In this document: one piece after another, positions 18,195 through 27,406 of the stretch
Numbering within the stretch: the stretch's first letter is position 1
Layout: each line of letters begins with the position of its first letter
Assembly (NCBI GenBank): GCA_029246415.1
Contig: JAQWNF010000023.1
Location: 244,572-308,571, forward strand
Origin: Glaciecola sp.
Lineage (GTDB): Bacteria > Pseudomonadota > Gammaproteobacteria > Enterobacterales > Alteromonadaceae
Length of the DNA: 64,000 bases
Direction of reading: 5' to 3'
Translations under genes and position numbers: made by a program
The notes under the pieces: generated by a model
Databases searched by the model: none
What the model was told of the DNA's origin: nothing
Seen by the model: the letters and a program-made list of their open reading frames with translations, nothing else

Positions 18195-18995
18195 ATGCAT
18201 AATCTACGCATTAGCGACCTACACATTTTGTTGATTGAACCCTCCGATACCCAACAAAAAATAATCAAGAACATGCTCGTAGACCAAGCAATCAGTAATG
18301 TTACTTGTGTGCATGACTTAGCTTCCGCAAAAGCCGAAATACAAAAAGATGCACCCGATTTGATTATCTCGGCCATGCATTTTAGCGATGGCGTGAGTAT
18401 CGATTTACTCACGTTTTTAAAAAGCCAACCTGATACTGCCAATATATCATTCATGCTTGTATCTAGTGAAGACCGCCTCGAAAAACTCGAAGCATTTAAA
18501 CAGGCTGGCGTGGTGGCAATTTTACCCAAACCGTTTGAATTGATTCATCTAAAGCGCGCATTAAACGCTAGCCTACAAATGATTAATACCGAAGAAGTCG
18601 AACTGGCTTCCTATGACATTGTTGATGTCCGAGTATTAGTTGTCGATGATTCGCTAATGGCACGCAATCATATTATACGGGTCTTACGAGGCATGGGTTT
18701 ACAAAAAATCGAACAGGCAGAAAATGGCTCGCAAGCATTAACATTGGTCAAAGATCAAGAGTTTGATTTAATTGTTACCGATTACAATATGCCTGAAATG
18801 GACGGCCGTGAGTTATCCGAGTTTATTCGTTATAACCCTTCAACGGCGCATATTCCCATTATAATGGTTACCTCTGAATCGATGAATTCTCCACATATGG
18901 CAAATATTCAACAAACCGGTGTCAACGCATTATGTGATAAACCATTTGAACCAGAAGAAGTCAAACGCATGTTAATTGCCTTATTAGCGGATTAA
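18195..18995 (+). CDS. Response regulator with two receiver domains, first one degenerate
   Basis: 266 residues and no output domain. Receiver 1 (about 8-128) lacks the phospho-acceptor: the expected aspartate is alanine (LIISAMHF, A60), and the acidic pair is only E15. It keeps the lysine in LPKPF. Receiver 2 (about 145-266) is complete, with DD at 151-152, phospho-acceptor D196 (LIVTDYNMP) and lysine in CDKPF. Such proteins relay phosphate or bind partner proteins, often in chemotaxis-like control. No kinase is adjacent. Its stop lies 15 bases before the putative pheA leader peptide. Confidence 0.88.
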   Translation: MHNLRISDLHILLIEPSDTQQKIIKNMLVDQAISNVTCVHDLASAKAEIQKDAPDLIISAMHFSDGVSIDLLTFLKSQPDTANISFMLVSSEDRLEKLEAFKQAGVVAILPKPFELIHLKRALNASLQMINTEEVELASYDIVDVRVLVVDDSLMARNHIIRVLRGMGLQKIEQAENGSQALTLVKDQEFDLIVTDYNMPEMDGRELSEFIRYNPSTAHIPIIMVTSESMNSPHMANIQQTGVNALCDKPFEPEEVKRMLIALLAD

Positions 18996-19010
18996 CTCAC
19001 TGATAAGACC

Positions 19011-19067
19011 ATGTTCCGATTGACTTTTAAGGGCGCGAGTTTTAAAGTCGAGTTAAATTACTACTAA
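19011..19067 (+). CDS. Putative pheA leader peptide
   Basis: An 18-codon ORF, MFRLTFKGASFKVELNYY, holds three phenylalanine and two terminal tyrosine codons. Its stop codon overlaps the first arm of the terminator before pheA, the layout of a ribosome-mediated attenuator. The ribosome-binding site is weak. It shares the function, not the sequence, of E. coli pheL. Inference; alternative is chance ORF. Confidence 0.5.
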   Translation: MFRLTFKGASFKVELNYY

Positions 19068-19089
19068 ACCTCCATTAGGAGGTTTTTTT
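19066..19089 (+). terminator. Terminator/attenuator before pheA
   Basis: AAACCTCC (19066-19073) pairs with GGAGGTTT (19078-19085) around ATTA, followed by T residues to 19089. Only 17 bases separate it from the pheA ATG, too few for a promoter, so pheA transcripts must pass through it. GAGTTTTA at 19037-19044 could pair with TAAACCTC to form an antiterminator (7 of 8 pairs). Confidence 0.75.
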
Positions 19090-19106
19090 ATGTTTTAGGA
19101 ACCTCA

Positions 19107-20306
19107 ATGGCCAGCGCTCCCCTTTCATCTGTTCGCGAAGCAATCAGCGAATTAGACGCAAAATTATTAGATTTACTCGCTCAACGTCAGCAACTCACTA
19201 ACGAAGTCGCAAGAACTAAAATTCAAAATCAAATTGACGTGCGTGATCCTCAGCGCGAGGAACAATTACTGGTGCGTTTGATCCAAGAGGGTCAAAAATT
19301 AGGTCTCAATGCACATTATATTACGCAATTATTTCATGTCATTATTGAAGACTCAGTGCTTAATCAACAAGCGATGTTATCAGCTCAAGCTAACCCAGAG
19401 AATGTATCACCATTAAATCGCGTTGCATTTTTAGGTGATAAAGGTTCTTACAGCTACTTGGCCACACAAAAATACTTTGCTCGTCGCGACGGTGAGCTAC
19501 ACGAGATCGGCTGCGACAGTTTTGCTCAAATCATTCAAAAAGTAGAATCTAATCAAGCCGATTACGCGGTATTGCCTATCGAAAATACGTCTTCTGGCAG
19601 TATTAATGAAGTATACGACCAATTACAACACACCCGTTTGAGTATTATTGGCGAGCTTACGCATCCGATTAAACATGCGCTATTAGTTGCTGATAACTTT
19701 GCCCATAGCACTGACATAAGCAAAATCAAAGTCTTGTATGCTCACCCTCAGGTATTTTCTCAATGTTCGCATTTTTTAGCGAACTTGACAGATATTGAAG
19801 TTAAACCCGCTGATAGTACCTCTGCTGCTATGTTGTTAGTAAATGAATTACAGCGTGAAGATGTTGCTGCGATTGGCAGTGAAGCAGGTGGTAAACTGTA
19901 TGGTTTAAATGCAATTGAATCAAACCTAGCGAACCAAAAAGAAAATCACAGTCGTTTTATTGTGGTTGCGCAAAATCCAGTGGAAGTACCACTACAAATC
20001 CCGGCAAAAACAACCCTAGTAATGGCTACAACACAAACTCCAGGTGCGCTAGTTAACGCGTTGATGGTACTTAAAGATAACGGTATAAACATGACTAAAC
20101 TCGAGTCACGTCCAATCAATGGCAATCCGTGGGAAGAAATGTTTTATTTGGATGTCGAAGGCAATTTGCAAGATGGTAAAATGCAAGAGACCGTTAAACA
20201 GCTCACTGCTGCAACACGCTTTTGTAAAGTGTTAGGTTGTTACCCATCAGAAGAAATTAAACCCACAGCGGTATCAGCGGTTCAAGCATTGAACGATATT
20301 AAATAA
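19107..20306 (+). CDS. pheA: PheA, chorismate mutase/prephenate dehydratase
   Basis: 399-residue bifunctional enzyme of phenylalanine synthesis. An AroQ-type chorismate mutase domain (about 5-90, SAISELDAKLLDLLAQRQQL-like helix) is followed by prephenate dehydratase (about 105-285, FLGDKGSYSYLAT and NHSRFIVV) and a C-terminal ACT domain (about 295-385) with the GALVNAL and LESRP motifs that bind phenylalanine for feedback inhibition. The ATG at 19107 has TAGGA six bases upstream. A leader peptide and terminator just upstream suggest attenuation control. Confidence 0.96.
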   Translation: MASAPLSSVREAISELDAKLLDLLAQRQQLTNEVARTKIQNQIDVRDPQREEQLLVRLIQEGQKLGLNAHYITQLFHVIIEDSVLNQQAMLSAQANPENVSPLNRVAFLGDKGSYSYLATQKYFARRDGELHEIGCDSFAQIIQKVESNQADYAVLPIENTSSGSINEVYDQLQHTRLSIIGELTHPIKHALLVADNFAHSTDISKIKVLYAHPQVFSQCSHFLANLTDIEVKPADSTSAAMLLVNELQREDVAAIGSEAGGKLYGLNAIESNLANQKENHSRFIVVAQNPVEVPLQIPAKTTLVMATTQTPGALVNALMVLKDNGINMTKLESRPINGNPWEEMFYLDVEGNLQDGKMQETVKQLTAATRFCKVLGCYPSEEIKPTAVSAVQALNDIK

Positions 20307-20332
20307 CTGCCGGATTATTGTTCTTTGTACGC

Positions 20333-20362
20333 AAAAAAAAGCCCTTGTTGTTACACAAGGGC
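20333..20362 (-). terminator. Terminator of the chemoreceptor gene
   Basis: On the minus strand GCCCTTG and CAAGGGC pair around an eight-base loop and are followed by eight T residues. It lies between the convergent pheA and chemoreceptor genes and terminates the latter. Confidence 0.85.
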
Positions 20363-20370
20363 ATCACAGA

Positions 20371-20393
20371 TTTATCGATGGCATATCGATAAA
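20371..20393. repeat. 9-bp palindrome at the pheA/chemoreceptor junction
   Basis: TTTATCGAT (20371-20379) and ATCGATAAA (20385-20393) are perfect inverted repeats around GGCAT. It adds a second hairpin beside the chemoreceptor terminator but has no proper T-run. Confidence 0.5.
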
Positions 20394-20409
20394 ATCGTTT
20401 CTGATAGCG

Positions 20410-22731
20410 TTACACTTTAAATCGTCCCACTAACTCAGATGCTCGGTTTGCTATGCGTGCAAGCTCACTCGCAGCTTCAGATGTCTGACGCGCTCCGACT
20501 TCCACATCATGCGCCATTTCATTAATTTGACCGACATTACCGGATACAGATGAAGACGTCACGTCTTGCTCTTCGGTCGCAGCAGCAACAGTTGTTGTCA
20601 TATTACTCACCGAATCCAACGTATCCGATAATTCGTTCATTGCGACGGTTACCAAATCAACTAAGTGAATACCACCATCAGCAGCAGCTGCTGCTTGTTC
20701 CATAGCTTTTACTGATTTTTCTGATGAAATATTCATTTTTTCAACGATTTTAGATATTTCAACCGTGTTTTCTTGTGAGCGGTTGGCTAAGGCACGAACT
20801 TCGTCGGCAACTACAGAGAAGCCTCTACCAGCATCCCCGGCTCGCGCCGCCTCAATTGCTGCATTTAACGCTAATAAATTAGTTTGGTCGGCAATACTAG
20901 TGATGACATTTAACACTGACGTGATTTGATTTACTTCACCTTGTAGGGAAGCAATGGTCGAACTGGAATCACGAATCAATTGCACTAATAACTTGATGTT
21001 ATCACCTGCCATGTCCGCACGTTCCATATTTTCTCGTAAACTACCGTGAGCGCCAGAACTAAACTCTTGAGTTTCTTGAGTTGATTTGGCGACTTCTGAA
21101 ATAGACGCTGAGAGCTCTTCTAATGCTGTGGCGACTTGGTGTGTCATATCGCGTTGTTGGACGGTTGTAGACTCTGATTGATTGGTAATTGCCGACAATT
21201 CTTCTGAGGCTGAAGCTAATGACTCTGAATCTTGTTTAACATTAGCCACAACATCTCTGATTTGCCCAATAAAGATATTAAACGGTGTGATGATGCGGTC
21301 TATCTCAGGGATGCCTGAAAGTTGTAAACGAATGGTAAGATCACCTTCACCTTGAGCTAACCCCTCACACATTTTTCCAACATCATTTAGCGGTTTGACT
21401 AATCGAGAGGCTAAAAACAAGCCTATAGCTGCAGCAGCAATGACAATAATGATAAACAAGATGATAGTTGTGGTAATTAACTTTGATTGCACTGTCGTTA
21501 ATGCCGCTAGTGCTTCATCGGTATCAATCTCCGCAATCAAGCCATAGTTTGTATTGCCAATTGTCACGGGCGTAAAAACTGAAAACACTTCTACATCTCG
21601 ATAATCTTTGATTACTTCAAACCCTGATTGACCTGCTAATGCAGATTTTGCCGATAATGAGTTAACCGGTTGAATCCCAATTGACGTTTCACGCATGGTA
21701 ATTTGATCGGCAACCGAAGGCATTGTTTGGCGAATAGTATCTAAATAACCTCGCTGATTTTCTAAATAAAATCGCGATTCGGTTAACAATGTAGAATCAG
21801 GATTGACTAAATATGTTTCACCAGACAAACCAAAACCAACATCAGACCATTTTTGTTGATGGGTCAGTAACGTATTTAAACGATCTAGCGGGATTTGAAA
21901 AATTAAGATCGCGACTGTCTGACCATTTTCGACAATAGGCGTTGATAAAAATCCAGCAAGCGCATCATAAGAAGGCAGATAGGATGATAGTTCACTAAAA
22001 AATACCTGATTATGTTCCGTTGCACTCATAGCTAGATTAAACGCTTCAGCGATCCCTGTTGTTGAGTAAGGGCCTGATGTAATAGAAGTCGCAAAATCTA
22101 ATTCTTTAAACACGCTATAAACGATATTTCCAGATGTTGGATCGGCAATAAAAATATCGTAATAGCCAAACTCTTGTAAGAACTGACGAAAATCTTCATG
22201 GTATTTGGCATGTGATTGCGCATAATCAGAAGTATTATCCAATCGATATAGATTATCTTTTTCACCAATGGGGTAAGATGAGCCTGCAATAAAGTCATAT
22301 TGCAGCGCTAGTGCACTGGGTGTCAGACCATTTAGTAACTGGCTTGGATCAGCTAATGGCTTAGGGTTACGTTGATTGTACAAATTCGCAAAATCATTAT
22401 TATAATATTGCTCTAGTTCACCCTGCTCGTCACTAGATAACATCTTGCGCTGCCCAGAATATTGATTAAAAGCATCAATAAAAGATTTGCTCGCATCCAC
22501 TACCGTCAATGTATTAGCTTTAGAGCGTAACTGTGATTCGACTGTCGTAAAATACGCGTCAACTAATGCTTTGGTTTGGGTATTTTGTGCAGTTAATTTT
22601 TGTTCTGCAGATTGAGTTAAGGCGGACTCTGTATTGTCTATGGAAATTTTCAAAGACAAACCTGCCATTGCTAAAATAGCAATGACAACTAACGGAATAA
22701 TCGCTAATAACAAACGAAATTTGAGGGACAT
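20410..22731 (-). CDS. Methyl-accepting chemotaxis protein with dCache-type sensor
   Basis: About 773 residues. Transmembrane helix 1 (about 6-27) and helix 2 (about 415-440) flank a large periplasmic domain of about 390 residues, consistent with double Cache ligand binding. A HAMP domain and the cytoplasmic signalling coil follow; the highly conserved hairpin tip is [19 protein letters not shown] with EVRALANRS. The ligand cannot be told from sequence. I prefer the ATG at 22731 over a GTG four codons upstream because of a GAGT Shine-Dalgarno-like sequence. It carries its own terminator, and is separate from aroF-tyrA. Confidence 0.92.
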   Translation of the reverse strand: MSLKFRLLLAIIPLVVIAILAMAGLSLKISIDNTESALTQSAEQKLTAQNTQTKALVDAYFTTVESQLRSKANTLTVVDASKSFIDAFNQYSGQRKMLSSDEQGELEQYYNNDFANLYNQRNPKPLADPSQLLNGLTPSALALQYDFIAGSSYPIGEKDNLYRLDNTSDYAQSHAKYHEDFRQFLQEFGYYDIFIADPTSGNIVYSVFKELDFATSITSGPYSTTGIAEAFNLAMSATEHNQVFFSELSSYLPSYDALAGFLSTPIVENGQTVAILIFQIPLDRLNTLLTHQQKWSDVGFGLSGETYLVNPDSTLLTESRFYLENQRGYLDTIRQTMPSVADQITMRETSIGIQPVNSLSAKSALAGQSGFEVIKDYRDVEVFSVFTPVTIGNTNYGLIAEIDTDEALAALTTVQSKLITTTIILFIIIVIAAAAIGLFLASRLVKPLNDVGKMCEGLAQGEGDLTIRLQLSGIPEIDRIITPFNIFIGQIRDVVANVKQDSESLASASEELSAITNQSESTTVQQRDMTHQVATALEELSASISEVAKSTQETQEFSSGAHGSLRENMERADMAGDNIKLLVQLIRDSSSTIASLQGEVNQITSVLNVITSIADQTNLLALNAAIEAARAGDAGRGFSVVADEVRALANRSQENTVEISKIVEKMNISSEKSVKAMEQAAAAADGGIHLVDLVTVAMNELSDTLDSVSNMTTTVAAATEEQDVTSSSVSGNVGQINEMAHDVEVGARQTSEAASELARIANRASELVGRFKV

Positions 22732-22781
22732 AATTTTACTCACACTAATAGAATTATGAACCTAGTATTTTAAACCGTGTG

Positions 22782-23921
22782 TTATTTCTTACGTAACATC
22801 CTATCATCATCCGCTTTAAGCAGCAGTTGCTTACTATCGACTAAACATGTCTTTGCATAATCTCCAAACCATTTACTGATCTGGGTAAATTGCTCTACAA
22901 ATTGTGCTTTGTTACTAGTCTCAAATAAGTTTATTGCCTCATCAAACCGAGTCCGAAAACGTTTTAATAATGCCAAGTTCTCTGAATTATTAAAAATGAT
23001 ATCGGCGTATAAATTAGGATCTTGAGCAAATAATCGCCCTACCATCGCAAGTTCCAGACGATAAATAGGTGAGCTGTGAGCAATCAATGAACTTAAGTCG
23101 GGGTCTTCTGCATGCAGATGAGCACCGTAAACAAAACTGGTAAAATGACGCATCACTTGTATATATGCCATATCGGCATCATGTTCAGAGGCTTTAGAAG
23201 TGTTTAACTGTGCACCCCACGTGATCATTTGTTGCAACAACCAATTATACTGTTCATTTTGGCGGCCATGACAAACAATAACAACTTGTTTCACCATACC
23301 TGGCGCATCAGGACCGAACATCGGATGTAATCCAACAACAGGCCCTTTATGCACCGCTAACATAGCATCTAATGGTGCTTGTTTAATACTCGTTACGTCC
23401 GCTAAAATACAATCTGGATCAAGATAATCGAGCGTATTGATAATGTCGATTGTCTGCTTTATTGGTACGGCAACGATGCACAACTTAACACCTAGCAATA
23501 ATTGCCGAGCATCAGCCCATTCAGCTTTATCAATCACGACCACATCATAATGACTACGCTCAAATAAACTGACAATCAATTTACCCAACGCCCCACGACC
23601 ACCAATCACCGCAACCTTAGTACCAGGTACAGACGCACAACGATATTGGGCATTTTGCGTTAAGTACGATTCGCGCATAATTCGACGCAGTAGATCTTCA
23701 ACCAAATCAGGCGGTACACCTTGCTCTTGTGCTTGAGCACGTCGAGAAGCAATTAACTGCGTCTCTCGCTCAGGTACATAGGTTGGCATACCCGTTTGTG
23801 ATTTAATCTGCCCAACTTGTGTGGTCACAGCTGCACGTTTTGCCAATAGCTCGACGAGTTGTTGGTCCAACTCGTCAATTTGGTCGCGTAAACCTTGTAA
23901 TTGTATTTGCGGATCAGTCAT
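22782..23921 (-). CDS. tyrA: TyrA, chorismate mutase/prephenate dehydrogenase
   Basis: 379-residue bifunctional enzyme of tyrosine synthesis. The N-terminal chorismate mutase (about 1-90, [19 protein letters not shown]) is followed by a NAD-binding prephenate dehydrogenase domain starting [13 protein letters not shown], with the active-site [11 protein letters not shown] histidine region. It begins six bases after aroF, so aroF and tyrA form an operon, as in E. coli, where TyrR represses it. A TyrR-like box is found upstream of aroF. Confidence 0.96.
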   Translation of the reverse strand: MTDPQIQLQGLRDQIDELDQQLVELLAKRAAVTTQVGQIKSQTGMPTYVPERETQLIASRRAQAQEQGVPPDLVEDLLRRIMRESYLTQNAQYRCASVPGTKVAVIGGRGALGKLIVSLFERSHYDVVVIDKAEWADARQLLLGVKLCIVAVPIKQTIDIINTLDYLDPDCILADVTSIKQAPLDAMLAVHKGPVVGLHPMFGPDAPGMVKQVVIVCHGRQNEQYNWLLQQMITWGAQLNTSKASEHDADMAYIQVMRHFTSFVYGAHLHAEDPDLSSLIAHSSPIYRLELAMVGRLFAQDPNLYADIIFNNSENLALLKRFRTRFDEAINLFETSNKAQFVEQFTQISKWFGDYAKTCLVDSKQLLLKADDDRMLRKK

Positions 23922-23927
23922 AGTGGA

Positions 23928-25016
23928 TTAGTGCTGCTCGCGTCTGGTCATGCGCATTGGTAATACGGTGATCAATTTATCACGAGTTTGATTAATCAAC
24001 TGTGCTGTGGTATCCCAGTTAATGCAGCCATCGGTAATAGATACACCATATTCAAGCTCAGCAGGTGTTTTACCATTACTTGATTGATTACCAGCATTGA
24101 GATGACTTTCTAGCATGATGCCCATGATGGATTCATTTCCTTCAAGGATTTGATTCACTACATTTTGTGCTACTAGCGTCTGACGACGATAATCTTTAGA
24201 AGAGTTAGCATGTGAACAATCGACGATTAAACTTGCTGGTAAATTGGCTTTTTCTAGTTCAGCTTCACAATCAGCAACGCATACAGAATCATAATTAGGG
24301 GTTTTACCACCACGTAAGATGATGTGGCCGTCAGGGTTACCTTGAGTTTGAATGATGCTCACTTGACCTTGTTTGTTAATACCCATAAAGCTATGTCCAG
24401 ATGCCGCTGATTGTAATGCATTAATCGCAATACCTAATGAACCATCTGTGCCGTTTTTAAAGCCCACAGGCATCGACAAGCCACTCGCCATTTCACGGTG
24501 TGTTTGTGATTCAGAAGTACGAGCACCAATTGCAGACCAAGCAAATAACTCACCTAAGTACTGTGGTGAAATCGGGTCAAGCGCTTCAGTCGCCACTGGA
24601 ATTTCTAATTCGGCTAACCAAATTAATAGCTCACGCGCTTTCGCTAAGCCCGTTTCAATATCAAAGGTATCGTTGATGTTAGGATCATTGATTAAGCCTT
24701 TCCAACCAGTTGTTGTGCGTGGCTTTTCAAAATACACGCGCATTACGATGTATAGCGTGTCTTTACATGATTCATGTAATTCTTTTAACTTTAAAGCGTA
24801 TTCTTTTGCAGCTTCAATATCGTGAATAGAACATGGACCGCACACCACGAGTAAACGGTGATCTTTGCCATGCACAATGTCAGAAATAATATGACGCGAT
24901 TGACGAATAACTTCTAATGAAGCGTCACTAACGGGTAACTTTTCCGCTAATGCTTGTGGAGTAATAAGAACTTCTTCCGAAGAAACGTGAAGATTGTCGG
25001 TAACTTGATTTGACAT
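23928..25016 (-). CDS. aroF: AroF-type DAHP synthase
   Basis: 362-residue class I 3-deoxy-D-arabino-heptulosonate 7-phosphate synthase, which condenses phosphoenolpyruvate and erythrose 4-phosphate, the first step of the shikimate pathway. Conserved segments include VVCGPCSIHD, RVYFEKPRTTTGWKGLINDP, GARTSESQTHREMASGLS, VGFKNGTDGS and VDCSHANSSKDYR (metal and substrate residues). Operon position before tyrA indicates the tyrosine-regulated isoform. The preceding 293-base gap holds a TyrR-like box and the rplS terminator, and no other gene. Confidence 0.94.
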   Translation of the reverse strand: MSNQVTDNLHVSSEEVLITPQALAEKLPVSDASLEVIRQSRHIISDIVHGKDHRLLVVCGPCSIHDIEAAKEYALKLKELHESCKDTLYIVMRVYFEKPRTTTGWKGLINDPNINDTFDIETGLAKARELLIWLAELEIPVATEALDPISPQYLGELFAWSAIGARTSESQTHREMASGLSMPVGFKNGTDGSLGIAINALQSAASGHSFMGINKQGQVSIIQTQGNPDGHIILRGGKTPNYDSVCVADCEAELEKANLPASLIVDCSHANSSKDYRRQTLVAQNVVNQILEGNESIMGIMLESHLNAGNQSSNGKTPAELEYGVSITDGCINWDTTAQLINQTRDKLITVLPMRMTRREQH

Positions 25017-25127
25017 GAATTGTATTTCTCATAGTAAAACTAATATACACAGTATAAAAACTGCAACGTGTGCGAGGGTACGCCACTAAGGTTGTCATTT
25101 ATTGTTTTTGGTGATGGCGAGAGATGA

Positions 25128-25145
25128 TGTAAACTTAACTGTACA
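25128..25145. promoter_or_regulatory. TyrR-box-like operator upstream of aroF-tyrA
   Basis: TGTAAACTTAACTGTACA matches the TyrR consensus TGTAAA-N6-TTTACA with one mismatch in the second half-site; the key outer G and C are kept. It lies about 112 bases upstream of aroF. TyrR itself is not in the window, so repression is inferred. Confidence 0.7.
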
Positions 25146-25249
25146 CTAAAATAGCTACACACTGCATGACTATTGACTTTTTAACAATTTTTAAAGCTCG
25201 ATGCAAGTCTTAATCTTGATTAGTACGGATAAGCAACAATAAGCACAAA

Positions 25250-25276
25250 AAAACCCGCTACAAGAGCGGGTTTTTA
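25250..25276. terminator. Bidirectional terminator after rplS
   Basis: AACCCGCT and AGCGGGTT pair around a five-base loop, with A/T runs on both sides. It ends the rpsP-rimM-trmD-rplS operon on the minus strand (seven T residues). Confidence 0.88.
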
Positions 25277-25309
25277 AAAATAAGTTAGTGAGTAACGCAA
25301 AAATTAAAA

Positions 25310-25672
25310 TTAATTAAGCTTTTCTCTGATACGTGCAGACTTACCTGAACGTTCACGTAGATAATACAATTTCGCACGACGAACTGCACCACGACGTTTC
25401 ACTTCAATAGAAGAGATTTGCGGTGAGTGAGTCTGGAAAACACGTTCCACACCTTCGCCAGATGAAATTTTACGTACGGTAAAAGCTGAGTGTAGGCCAC
25501 GGTTACGCTTGGCGATTACAACACCTTCGTAAGCCTGAAGACGCTCTTTTTCGCCTTCTTTAACACGGACTTTAACCACTACTGTGTCACCAGGACCAAA
25601 TGCTGGGACGTCAGTTTTAAGCTGTTCTTGCTCAATTTTTTTGATGATGTCTTGATTTACTTTCTTCATCAT
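25310..25672 (-). CDS. rplS: Ribosomal protein L19
   Basis: 120 residues. Nearly all conserved L19 blocks are present: [31 protein letters not shown] in overlapping parts, [25 protein letters not shown] and [15 protein letters not shown]19 sits at the 30S-50S interface. It is the last gene of the rpsP-rimM-trmD-rplS operon and is followed by a strong terminator. The start could be either of two adjacent ATG codons (MM). Confidence 0.98.
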   Translation of the reverse strand: MMKKVNQDIIKKIEQEQLKTDVPAFGPGDTVVVKVRVKEGEKERLQAYEGVVIAKRNRGLHSAFTVRKISSGEGVERVFQTHSPQISSIEVKRRGAVRRAKLYYLRERSGKSARIREKLN

Positions 25673-25709
25673 ATCCTCATTATCTAGTTAACTGTCATTA
25701 TGCTACAGG

Positions 25710-26450
25710 TCAGTGCTTATCTTGATAAGACTTTAATAACTGACGCTGCTCCTCAGTCAGAGCTAGCAAATTTAATAAATCAGGGCGTCGTTGCCAGGTT
25801 CTACCTAACGACTGTTCTAACCGCCACTGCCTAATTTTTTCGTGATTGCCACTTAACAACACTGCAGGCACTTGTTGACCATTTAACACTTCTGGCCGGG
25901 TATAATGTGGACAATCTAACAACCCATCAACAAATGAATCTTGTTGTGCAGATTGAGCGTGTCCTAATACACCTGGTACTAATCGTGTAATGGCATCCAT
26001 CATCAGCATGGCTGGGATTTCTCCCCCGCTTAACACAAAATCTCCGACCGACCATTCGGCGTCAACTAATGAGTGAATCACTCGCTCGTCAATACCTTCA
26101 TAGCGACCCGCCACTAAAATCAAGTGACCTGATTGCGTTAAACTTGCTACACCTTGATGGTCTAACTTGCGCCCTTGTGGGGATAAGTACACCACGGTAT
26201 GTGTTTCATCAGCGCCTGCTTTCGCGGCGTTGATTGCATCTGTTAGAGGCTGCACCATCATTAACATCCCTGGACCGCCGCCATAAGGTCGGTCATCCAC
26301 AGTGCGATGTTTGTCGTGGGTATAATCACGTGGATTAAAGAAGTCAACTTCTACTAATCCAGACTTTACCGCACGTCCCATCACACCTTCAGCCAAGCAT
26401 CCTGCAAACATGTCAGGAAACAAGGTTACGATGCTAAATCGCTGTGTCAT
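25710..26450 (-). CDS. trmD: TrmD, tRNA (guanine-37-N1) methyltransferase
   Basis: 246 residues. This SPOUT-class trefoil-knot enzyme methylates G37 of tRNAs to prevent frameshifting. Conserved parts include [11 protein letters not shown] at the start, [13 protein letters not shown], and the knot region [21 protein letters not shown]. The ATG at 26450 overlaps the rimM stop by one base (TAATG), indicating coupling; an alternative start six codons upstream inside rimM is less likely. Confidence 0.97.
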   Translation of the reverse strand: MTQRFSIVTLFPDMFAGCLAEGVMGRAVKSGLVEVDFFNPRDYTHDKHRTVDDRPYGGGPGMLMMVQPLTDAINAAKAGADETHTVVYLSPQGRKLDHQGVASLTQSGHLILVAGRYEGIDERVIHSLVDAEWSVGDFVLSGGEIPAMLMMDAITRLVPGVLGHAQSAQQDSFVDGLLDCPHYTRPEVLNGQQVPAVLLSGNHEKIRQWRLEQSLGRTWQRRPDLLNLLALTEEQRQLLKSYQDKH

Positions 26451-26971
26451 TAGAATGCTGGATCCCAATCTACAGTGATGGTCGCTGAGGCTTTATCGAT
26501 TTGCTTGACCACTTGATCAAATAAAATCGGTATCATCCTCTCCTTTTGCCCAAAAGCATCATTGGTATTGGCTTTGATTAACATGACATCATTTGCACCA
26601 GTGGCAAAAATCTCTTTAATCTTACCTAGCGAGTAGCCCTTATCGGTAACTACTTGCATACCAACGAGATCACGCCAATAAAATTCATCGTCGCCAAGCT
26701 CAGGTAATTGAGAAGACTCAATTGAGATATCCAAGTTTTTAATTCTTTCAGCATCATCTCGGCTATCTATCCCTTCTAACTTTGCGACTAAGGCTTTACT
26801 GTGTGTCCGCCATTGTGCAACCTGATATTTCGTCTCTGTACCGATAATCCACGGTGCATAATCAAAAATACCAGCTTTTTCATCAGTATAGCTGTTGATC
26901 TTGACCCAACCTTTAACACCATAAGGTGCACCAATCGTTCCAATAATCATTGTCTCAGATGCTTGACTCAT
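26450..26971 (-). CDS. rimM: RimM, 16S rRNA/30S maturation factor
   Basis: 173 residues. The N-terminal RimM domain begins [22 protein letters not shown], and the C-terminal PRC-barrel includes [13 protein letters not shown] and ending [13 protein letters not shown]. RimM assists assembly of the 30S head and binds S19. It is preceded by a good GAGG Shine-Dalgarno and follows rpsP closely, matching the universal operon order. Confidence 0.97.
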   Translation of the reverse strand: MSQASETMIIGTIGAPYGVKGWVKINSYTDEKAGIFDYAPWIIGTETKYQVAQWRTHSKALVAKLEGIDSRDDAERIKNLDISIESSQLPELGDDEFYWRDLVGMQVVTDKGYSLGKIKEIFATGANDVMLIKANTNDAFGQKERMIPILFDQVVKQIDKASATITVDWDPAF

Positions 26972-27006
26972 CTATACCTCATTAATTCAGTTGCGAAATC
27001 TAGTGA

Positions 27007-27258
27007 TTAAGCCGCTGTTTTGTTAGCTTCTTTTACCAAGCTAGCTACACGGTCAGACAAAGAAGCGCCTACGCTTGTCCAATATGCAACACGCTCTAGG
27101 TCTAAGCGCAAACGCTCTGCTTGACCTTGTGCAGTTGGATTGAAGAAACCTAAGTTTTCAATGAACTTACCGTTGCGTGCACGACGACTGTCTGCAACAA
27201 CTACTTGATAAAAAGGACGCTTTTTCGCGCCACCACGCTGTAAACGAATAGTAACCAT
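27007..27258 (-). CDS. rpsP: Ribosomal protein S16
   Basis: 83 residues from the ATG at 27258 ([21 protein letters not shown]), the canonical S16 start, with an AGAGG Shine-Dalgarno. The open frame extends 27 codons further but this is not conserved. The conserved [14 protein letters not shown] is present. It is the first gene of rpsP-rimM-trmD-rplS; the promoter should lie in the 148 bases before it. Confidence 0.98.
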   Translation of the reverse strand: MVTIRLQRGGAKKRPFYQVVVADSRRARNGKFIENLGFFNPTAQGQAERLRLDLERVAYWTSVGASLSDRVASLVKEANKTAA

Positions 27259-27406
27259 ATATGCCTCTAAACTCGTTGTAGCGTTACCTATTAACTTATT
27301 TATCCTTGATAATGAATATCGCGTTACCACAACACTCATATTTCAAGGACGCCGAATTATACGCTAAGTAGAGTTAAAAGCAACGCATTATGTATGTATT
27401 GTTGGG

